Assembly (NCBI GenBank): GCA_035455185.1
Contig: DATIFQ010000064.1
Location: 1 to 19,092 of the forward strand
Source: JAEHDI01 sp035455185
GTDB taxonomy: Bacteria; Acidobacteriota; Terriglobia; Bryobacterales; Bryobacteraceae
Direction: 5' to 3'
DNA: 19,092 nucleotides
In this document: positions 14,367-19,092 of the stretch, one piece after another
Layout of the letters: each line of letters begins with the position of its first letter
Position numbering within the stretch: position 1 is the stretch's first letter
The notes under the pieces: model-generated
The model's input: the letters and a program-made list of their open reading frames with translations, nothing else
What the model was told of the DNA's origin: nothing
The model's database searches: none
Position numbers and translations under genes: made by a program

Positions 14367-15341
14367 TCAGCCCCCACTCGTTTCAATTGGCGCCACCATA
14401 AAGGAGAGCACGAGCAGCGCCAGGGCTAGGACGCCCAGCCTCTTTCGAATCGGTCCGAGCTCGCTGTGATCGTACACCATCGGGTGCCGCATGCCGAAGA
14501 AAAACAGGATGGCGGCCCAGAGCAGCCACGGCCAGTAAACCAGGCCCATCGGGACGAGCGAGGCGACAAAGATTCTCGAGAGCAACCGGTGGCGTTCGCC
14601 GAAGAACGCATACAGAATATGGCCGCCGTCCAGTTGGCCGATTGGGAGCAGATTGAGCGCGGTAGCGAAGACGCCGACCCACGCGGCCCGGGCGACCGGA
14701 TGCAGCGAGATGTCCTGCGCGGGCACGCCGGGGAAGATGGCCCACTGAAAAACGTGGAAGATGGCGGGTGTTCCGAAAATCAGGTCTCCCCGTGCGCCAA
14801 GTCCGGGTACCACCTTGGAAAAGGCTAGCCCGATCGCAAGCGCGGGAAGTACGAAGACAAAGCCGGCAATCGGCCCGGCGATTCCGACGTCAAACAAGAC
14901 CCTCTTGGAATAGATCGGCGCGCGAATACGGATGAACGCTCCGAGGGTTCCGATGACGGTCGGCGAGGGCAGGAAGTAGGGCAGGCTGGCGTCCAGGCGG
15001 TAATGCACGCAAGCCGAATAGTGTCCGAGTTCGTGCGCGAGCAGGATCAAGAGGAGCGTCAACGAGAACGGCAGCCCGTCGATCCAGGCGCGCGGGTCGG
15101 TAAAGAGACGGATGTAGGATTCCAAATCCTGCGAGACGTCAATGGCCGGCCGGTTGTAGCGAAAGTTGTGGGCTAGTCTGGCGCCGACCGCACTCGTGGT
15201 GACCAGCGTGAGCAGAAACAGCAGAACGTGCAACCAGTACCGGTGCCGGGTTCGGCTAGCGCCACGAAAGAAGTGGGAGAAGCCTCTCCCGTTTACGGCC
15301 TCCGGCGAACTAGGGGGTGACGGGAACTCATGCGCTGACAC
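14367..15341 (-). CDS. M50-family intramembrane metalloprotease (site-2 protease-like)
   Basis: A 324-residue polytopic membrane protein. The zinc-binding HELGH lies at residues 103-107 inside a membrane segment (SLTLLLILLAHELGH), and the third ligand is in NLLPIGQLDGGH (230-241, Asp238). There are about seven hydrophobic segments. The first, after an N-terminal cytoplasmic tail of about 35 residues, is WLHVLLFLLTLVTTSAVGA. The usual PDZ domain of RseP is absent; the layout is closer to the FtsH/SpoIVFB-unlike 'EGY1/S2P' plastid-type group. Family knowledge: such proteases release membrane-bound regulators. Substrate unknown; the membrane-tethered regulator at 10881 is one nearby candidate, only by topology. 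The frame begins with GTG 15341, no in-frame ATG being near and the SD being weak. It lies 12 bp after the HU gene. Confidence 0.88.
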   Translation of the reverse strand: MSAHEFPSPPSSPEAVNGRGFSHFFRGASRTRHRYWLHVLLFLLTLVTTSAVGARLAHNFRYNRPAIDVSQDLESYIRLFTDPRAWIDGLPFSLTLLLILLAHELGHYSACVHYRLDASLPYFLPSPTVIGTLGAFIRIRAPIYSKRVLFDVGIAGPIAGFVFVLPALAIGLAFSKVVPGLGARGDLIFGTPAIFHVFQWAIFPGVPAQDISLHPVARAAWVGVFATALNLLPIGQLDGGHILYAFFGERHRLLSRIFVASLVPMGLVYWPWLLWAAILFFFGMRHPMVYDHSELGPIRKRLGVLALALLVLSFMVAPIETSGG

Positions 15342-15353
15342 GAATTTGGCGCG

Positions 15354-15620
15354 TTAGAGCGACTGAAGCTCCTTGCCGGGCTTGAAACGCACGGCCTTTC
15401 CGGGGGGAATCGCGACTTCCGCACCCGTACGAGGATTGCGGCCGATTCCGGTTTTCCGAGGGCGGACATTGAAGATCCCGAATCCGCGCAGTTCGATCCG
15501 TTCTCCCCTGCCGAGGGCTCGTTTCATACTCTCGAAGACGGTCTCTACTGCCATCTCCGCCTTCGTCTTGGTGATGCCTGTGCGATTGACGACTTCGTTG
15601 ATGATATCCAGTTTGATCAA
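15354..15620 (-). CDS. HU/IHF-family DNA-binding protein
   Basis: An 88-residue DNA-bending protein started at TTG 15620, with GGGAGG five bases upstream; the frame is open further but the family begins at this point. LIKLDIINEVVNRTGITKTKAEMAVE is the helical dimerisation body. RIELRGFGIFNVRPRKTGIGRNPRTG contains the beta-ribbon arm, with the RNPRTG and PPGKAVRFKPGKEL motifs of HU/IHF arms and tail. Length matches HU (about 90). IHF-alpha and HU cannot be separated here. It acts on the nucleoid and can influence nearby promoters. It is the first gene of a five-gene run with gaps of 12, 11 and 1 bp and a 4-bp overlap, behind a sigma70-like promoter at 15690-15719 that leaves a leader of about 63 nt. 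Confidence 0.93.
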   Translation of the reverse strand: MIKLDIINEVVNRTGITKTKAEMAVETVFESMKRALGRGERIELRGFGIFNVRPRKTGIGRNPRTGAEVAIPPGKAVRFKPGKELQSL

Positions 15621-15689
15621 GGGAACCTCCCGCGTCGAGAAGCGGTATCGAGCAATATGCCGCGTGTCGCGCTGCACACGGCAAACTAA

Positions 15690-15719
15690 ATGATATGATT
15701 AGGGTTACATCAATGTCAA
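15690..15719 (-). promoter_or_regulatory. Sigma70-like promoter of the HU-led gene run
   Basis: On the minus strand TTGACA (15714-15719, a perfect -35) is followed after 18 bp by TATCAT (15690-15695). This places the start near 15683, about 63 nt before the TTG start codon. Best promoter match in the window. Confidence 0.65.
15691..15699 (+). promoter_or_regulatory. Extended -10 of the flavin-reductase-like gene
   Basis: TGATATGAT (15691-15699) is a perfect extended -10 (TG-n-TATGAT) pointing right. It would start transcription near 15706 and leave a leader of about 36 nt. It shares most of its bases with the opposing HU -10 (TATCAT). No -35 is seen on this strand. Confidence 0.45.
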
Positions 15720-15741
15720 GTGCGCTGACGCACAAGCATGC

Positions 15742-16224
15742 ATGAAACTGCCGTCCGCGAATAAGGATCAATTCCGCCGCGCCTGCTCGAAATTCGCCAC
15801 CGGAATCACGGTCGCCAGCGTGATCGGCGTCGACGGCTCGCCGCACGGGCTGACGGTTAACTCCTTTACTTCCGTATCGCTTACGCCGCCCCTGGTGCTG
15901 TTCTGCATCGACCTCGGATCGGGTGTCCTCCGCCACTTCCGGCCGGCGCGCTTCTTTGGTATCAACGTCTTGGATCAGCACCAGCGTTCGGTGTCATCCC
16001 ATTTCGCCCGGAAGGGCCATGACCGGTTTACCGGAATCGCGTGGCTGCCGGGGAAGACTGGTGTGCCGCTGCTACCCGGGGCGATCGCGACTCTGGAATG
16101 CAGGACGGTTCGGAGATTTGCCGCCGGCGATCACCTGGTGGTTATCGGGGAGGCTGTCACCGCGGCGGCGCACGAGGGAAAGCCGCTTCTCTACTTCGCA
16201 AGCGGTTACCACGAAATTCCCTGA
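15742..16224 (+). CDS. Flavin-reductase-like FMN-binding protein
   Basis: A 160-residue protein of the split-barrel flavin reductase-like family. FATGITVASVIGVDGSPHGLTVNSFTSVSLTPPLVLFCID is the classic N-terminal half, with GxTVNSFTSVSLxPPL at the FMN phosphate/isoalloxazine site. FFGINVLDQHQRSVSSHFA and LECRTVRRFAAGDHLVVIGEA cover the rest, ending in PLLYFASGYH. Family knowledge: these enzymes reduce FMN/FAD with NAD(P)H, usually for a two-component monooxygenase; no monooxygenase is near, so the partner is unknown. Length is typical. ATG 15742 has no strong SD, and an out-of-frame ATG lies four bases before it. Divergent from the HU gene (121 bp gap) and convergent with tpx, with a hairpin between. 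Confidence 0.9.
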   Translation: MKLPSANKDQFRRACSKFATGITVASVIGVDGSPHGLTVNSFTSVSLTPPLVLFCIDLGSGVLRHFRPARFFGINVLDQHQRSVSSHFARKGHDRFTGIAWLPGKTGVPLLPGAIATLECRTVRRFAAGDHLVVIGEAVTAAAHEGKPLLYFASGYHEIP

Positions 16225-16245
16225 GGAGTTCCGGCGGAACGAAAA

Positions 16246-16269
16246 GTGGCCCGCGGGGACGCGGGCCAC
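16246..16269 (-). terminator. Strong intrinsic terminator of tpx
   Basis: GTGGCCCGCG (16246-16255) pairs perfectly with CGCGGGCCAC (16260-16269), a 10-bp GC-rich stem with a 4-nt loop. On the minus strand it is followed by TTTTCGTT, so it should end tpx transcripts. On the plus strand only an A-run precedes it, but it may also act on the convergent flavin-reductase-like gene. Confidence 0.8.
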
Positions 16270-16286
16270 GGGTCATTCACCGGAAA

Positions 16287-16796
16287 TCACAGGGCTGCTT
16301 TTGCCGCGGCGAGCGCGGTGTCGTAGTTCGGATGGTCGCCCACCTCCTTCACGTATTCGACGTGACGGATTACGTTGTTCTTGTCCACCACAAAGATCGC
16401 GCGGCTCTCAATGCGCAACTCCTTGATGAGCGTGCCGTAGGCCGAGCCAAAGGAACCGGTCTTGTGGTCGGAAACCATCTTCACCCGATCCACGCCAAAG
16501 GCGCCGCACCACCGCTTCTGCGCGAACGGAAGGTCCATGCTGATCGTGTACACTTCGACGTTCGGCAGCTTCGCCAGCTCGTCGTTGAAGCGTTTGGTCT
16601 GCGCGTCGCAGACCGGGGTGTCAAGGGAAGGCACAACGCTGAAAATCCGGACCGAGTTACCGGTCTTCGCCAGATTGACTGCGCTCAGGGTGGTGTCCAC
16701 CACCTCGAAGTCCGGCGCCTTGTCCCCGGGCTTCAGCGCGGGACCGATCAAAGTCAAAGGATTTCCCTTCAGAGTTGTAGCTCCTGCTCTCTCCAT
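16287..16796 (-). CDS. tpx: Thiol peroxidase
   Basis: A 169-residue peroxiredoxin of the Tpx class, reducing peroxides with electrons from thioredoxin. SVVPSLDTPVCDAQTKRFN contains the peroxidatic Cys63 in the SLDTPVC motif. The resolving Cys97 is in QKRWCGAFG, so this is an atypical 2-Cys enzyme with both cysteines kept. GDKAPDF near residue 24 and VKEVGDHPNY near the C-terminus also fit. ATG at 16796 follows a strong AGGAGGACAG, and length matches the E. coli enzyme (168). It starts 43 bp after the stop of the DUF255 thioredoxin-domain gene on the same strand, so probably one transcript, which ends at the hairpin 16246-16269. Cytoplasmic in this form: no signal peptide. Confidence 0.95.
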   Translation of the reverse strand: MERAGATTLKGNPLTLIGPALKPGDKAPDFEVVDTTLSAVNLAKTGNSVRIFSVVPSLDTPVCDAQTKRFNDELAKLPNVEVYTISMDLPFAQKRWCGAFGVDRVKMVSDHKTGSFGSAYGTLIKELRIESRAIFVVDKNNVIRHVEYVKEVGDHPNYDTALAAAKAAL

Positions 16797-16839
16797 CTGT
16801 CCTCCTGAATGTGTTGTTGGTTGAAGTGCTGGTTGCGTA

Positions 16840-18948
16840 TTATTTTAGCAACTCCGAGAGCTGCTCCGGCTCGGTCACCGGTAATTTGCAAGTGAAGTCC
16901 TCGCACACATAAGCGGCTGCTCTCCCGCCGACCCGCCTCATACCGGCGATGGCCGGGACGTTGCGCGACAGCGCCTCCCGGACGTCTTCAGAATGTACGA
17001 GCAACACGACCTTGTTCGGATCGAAGCGCCGGCGGACGGCCTGCAGCAACGCCAGCGCGTCCACAGCGTCGCGGGCGCCGACGACGACGATCTGCCTCTG
17101 CTTCGCGAGGTAATGATCGAGCGTCACAAGCATTTGCGGGATCCCGGCGGGCATCGCCTGTAGCCGCGAGGCGAAGACAAGCAGCGTCTTTTCGGCCGCG
17201 ACGCGAAAATCGTCCCTCCCCGTCATCTGCGCGAGGCGGAGCAGATTCAGCGCGGCGATCGAATTACCGGAGGGTTCGGCGCCGTCGTAGTCGTCCTTCA
17301 TTCGGAGCAGCAGGCTGGCATCGTTGTCGGCCGTACTGAAGAAGCCGCCGTGTTCGGGGTCCTCGAACCACTCACCGATCTCTTCGGCGAGCCGCTCGGC
17401 CGTTTCCAGATAGCGGAGCTCGAAACAGGTCTCGTACAGGTCGACAAGAGCCTGCGTGAAAAATGCGTAGTCGTCCAGGAAGCCGGAGATGGCCGCCTCG
17501 TCATCCCGATAGCGCCGCATGAGGACGCCGGTGTGGCCGTCGAACAGCCTTCCCAGGATGAAGTCCGCCGCCCGGCGCGCCGCAGCCAGGTAGCGAGGTT
17601 CGTCGAGCACTTGCGCTCCCAATGCGAACGCAGAGATCATCAGCCCGTTCCATGCTGTCAGAATCTTGTCGTCCAGGTGAGGGCGAACCCGCTTCGATCG
17701 CGCCTCGAGCAGCACGTTCCTCGACGCGGCAAGCGACGCCAGGACTTCGTCCACGCCCGCCCCGAAGCGCGCGGCGACCTCGGTGGCGGTTCGAGCCTCG
17801 TACAGGATGTTCTTGCCGGTGAATTCGTCCTGCGGATCTTCCGCGACGTTACCCGTTTCCTGGACGCCATAGGCGTAGCAGAACCATTCCGCCGCCGGAC
17901 TTCTCAGCCGCGCTGCGATCTCGTCCTGGGACCAAACGTAGAAAGCGCCCTCGCCTTTCACGTCCGGTTGAGCGGGGTCGATTACGCTGTCCGCGTCCTC
18001 CGCCGAATAGAAGCCGCCTTCGGGATGAGTCATGTCCCGCAGGACATACTCAAGTACGTTCCGCGCGACAGCCGCGCATGACGCCTGGCCGGTAATCTGA
18101 AATGCCTCGAGATAGGAAGTCGCCAGTTGCGCCTGGTCGTACAGCATCTTCTCGAAGTGAGGCACGAACCAACGGTCATCGACCGAGTAACGGTGGAACC
18201 CTCCGCCGAGCTGATCGTTCATTCCTCCACGCGCCATCGCCTGAAGCGTCTTGAGCACCATCTCGAGGGCCTCGTGATTGCCGGAACGGGCAAAGTAGCG
18301 CAGCAGGAAGTTGTGGACCGACGGCCGAGGGAACTTCGGGGCGCCGCCGAAGCCGCCAAGGTTGGGATCGAAGATTCGGCGGAAGGCGTGGTATCCGCTT
18401 TCGAGCGGGCCGTCGTTCAAAAATGCCGCCGACGGTGTCACCTCGGACTGCTTCCGGAGTTCCTCGACAATCGCAGCGCCGGACTCGACCAGCCTGGCTC
18501 GATCGGCCCGCCAAGCCTCCACAATGCGCTCCAGAACAAACGCGAAGCCCGGGCGCCCGTAGCGGGTGTCGGGAGGAAAGTACGTGCCGCCGAAGAAGGG
18601 CTTCAGGTCCGGTGTGAGCCAGACGGACATGGGCCAGCCGCCGCTGCCCGTCGTCACCTGAACGAAGAGCATGTATATGCGGTCGACGTCCGGCCGTTCC
18701 TCGCGGTCCACTTTCACCGGGACAAAATCCCGGTTCAGGATTTCCGCGATCCGATCGTCTTCGAACGATTCCCGTTCCATGACGTGGCACCAGTGACATG
18801 TGGAGTAGCCGACTGACAGGAAGATGGGCTTATCCTCCCGGCGCGCCACGTCGAACGCCTCTTCGCCCCAGGCGTGCCAGTCCACCGGATGGTGGGCGTG
18901 TTGAAGCAGATAGGGACTCTTCTCCTGTGCGAGTCGGTTTGTGTGCAT
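16840..18948 (-). CDS. DUF255 thioredoxin-domain protein (YyaL/SPATA20 family)
   Basis: A 702-residue protein. Residues 1-165 are the DUF255 thioredoxin-like domain: NRLAQEKSPYLLQHAHHPVDW, then the CHWC active site (51-54) in STCHWCHVM, VKVDREERPDVD and SGGWPMSVWLTPDLKPFFGGTY. The rest is an (alpha/alpha)6 glycosidase-like barrel, with QARxGMNDQLGGGFHRYSVDDRW-type repeats, AWNGLMISAFA and GAEPSGNSIAALNLLRL. The family spans YyaL of Bacillus to human SPATA20. Role is uncertain; disulphide exchange plus a sugar- or cofactor-binding barrel is suggested. Length matches the family (about 680-750). ATG 18948 has GGGGGA upstream. It lies 10 bp after the gene cut by the window edge and 43 bp before tpx, which suggests a redox-linked operon, an inference. 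Confidence 0.9.
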   Translation of the reverse strand: MHTNRLAQEKSPYLLQHAHHPVDWHAWGEEAFDVARREDKPIFLSVGYSTCHWCHVMERESFEDDRIAEILNRDFVPVKVDREERPDVDRIYMLFVQVTTGSGGWPMSVWLTPDLKPFFGGTYFPPDTRYGRPGFAFVLERIVEAWRADRARLVESGAAIVEELRKQSEVTPSAAFLNDGPLESGYHAFRRIFDPNLGGFGGAPKFPRPSVHNFLLRYFARSGNHEALEMVLKTLQAMARGGMNDQLGGGFHRYSVDDRWFVPHFEKMLYDQAQLATSYLEAFQITGQASCAAVARNVLEYVLRDMTHPEGGFYSAEDADSVIDPAQPDVKGEGAFYVWSQDEIAARLRSPAAEWFCYAYGVQETGNVAEDPQDEFTGKNILYEARTATEVAARFGAGVDEVLASLAASRNVLLEARSKRVRPHLDDKILTAWNGLMISAFALGAQVLDEPRYLAAARRAADFILGRLFDGHTGVLMRRYRDDEAAISGFLDDYAFFTQALVDLYETCFELRYLETAERLAEEIGEWFEDPEHGGFFSTADNDASLLLRMKDDYDGAEPSGNSIAALNLLRLAQMTGRDDFRVAAEKTLLVFASRLQAMPAGIPQMLVTLDHYLAKQRQIVVVGARDAVDALALLQAVRRRFDPNKVVLLVHSEDVREALSRNVPAIAGMRRVGGRAAAYVCEDFTCKLPVTEPEQLSELLK

Positions 18949-18958
18949 TCCCCCGAAG

Positions 18959-19091
18959 CTACCTGACGCCGGCCGTCCAGGCGGCCCGATCCGGCAAGTA
19001 GCGCTCCTCTCTGAGTTTGTCGAGCACGGCGGCGAGCTTGTCGCGAGCGGAGTCGGGCATCGGTCCCACCGGACGCCGGCACCTCCCCACA
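18959..19091 (-). CDS. C-terminal end of an unidentified gene, cut by the right window edge
   Basis: An open frame enters from the right and stops with TAG at 18959-18961. The last 33 residues, from an internal ATG, read MPDSARDKLAAVLDKLREER and then YLPDRAAWTAGVR: a charged amphipathic helix and a short tail. Only the C-terminus is visible, so I cannot name the family; a separate 33-codon gene starting at that ATG is the alternative. The stop lies 10 bp before the ATG of the DUF255 gene on the same strand, suggesting the same operon. Confidence 0.45.
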   Translation of the reverse strand, partial: VGRCRRPVGPMPDSARDKLAAVLDKLREERYLPDRAAWTAGVR

Positions 19092-19092
19092 G

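Noticed and set aside
13594..14469. Long plus-strand frame opposite the GT2 gene (291 codons)
   Set aside because: Mirrors the WaaE-like gene, lacks an SD and domains, and crosses two gene boundaries.
17350..18081. Plus-strand frame opposite the DUF255 gene
   Set aside because: Shadow of a well-conserved 702-residue protein; no independent support.
18735..19082. Minus frame of 115 codons upstream of and overlapping the DUF255 start
   Set aside because: Out of frame with the DUF255 domain, Arg-rich and motif-free; the alternative frame ending at 18959 is more protein-like.
1..19092. Mobile elements, CRISPR arrays, tRNA/rRNA genes, toxin-antitoxin or defence genes
   Set aside because: I looked for transposase or integrase motifs, terminal repeats, spaced direct repeats and cloverleaf ends and saw none; base composition looks even apart from the short remnant at 11772-11915.

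Overview
The window is a high-GC, densely coded bacterial chromosome segment. It is most likely from an acidobacterium of the Bryobacterales/Solibacterales type. Pointers are a secreted protein of the 'Solibacter' TIGR03437 type, a winged-helix/TM/TolB-like regulator of the kind expanded in that phylum, an AAA+/VWA pair, and TTG/GTG starts backed by good Shine-Dalgarno (SD) sequences. I see no tRNA, rRNA, CRISPR array, insertion sequence or phage gene. Taxonomy is inferred from protein style only.

Layout, left to right. (1) 1-1614, minus strand: a DUF2752 protein, a small membrane protein and a HisKA_3 sensor kinase that runs off the left edge. (2) 1684-3540: a polyprenyl-phosphate glycosyltransferase on plus, converging on a TrmB-type regulator on minus. 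(3) 3649-7280, plus: a MoxR/ChlI-like AAA+ ATPase coupled to a VWA protein, then a secreted TIGR03437 protein, ending in a hairpin. (4) 7319-9452, minus: a SnoaL-like protein, then cdsA and uppS overlapping by ATGA. (5) 9510-11738, plus: a secreted BNR/sialidase-fold protein and the winged-helix/TM/TolB-like regulator. (6) 11772-11915: an apparent C-terminal gene remnant on minus. (7) 11917-15620, minus: a tight five-gene run of HU/IHF-family protein, M50 site-2 protease-like protein, GT2, GT4 and prepilin peptidase. (8) 15742-16224, plus: a flavin-reductase-like protein whose -10 element overlaps the HU promoter. (9) 16287-19092, minus: a thiol peroxidase behind a DUF255 thioredoxin-domain protein, behind the last codons of a gene cut by the right edge.

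Most of the content is housekeeping or envelope biology: lipid carrier synthesis (uppS), phospholipid precursor (cdsA), glycan transferases, prepilin processing, intramembrane proteolysis and peroxide defence. The least explained parts are the AAA+/VWA pair with a four-cysteine insert and a Walker B Asp-to-Asn change, the shortened winged-helix/TolB regulator beside a gene remnant, the face-to-face overlapping promoters at 15690-15719, and the palindrome upstream of the sensor kinase. I found no clearly new defence or mobile system. The most defensible novelty is in the AAA+/VWA locus and the promoter and operon architecture.
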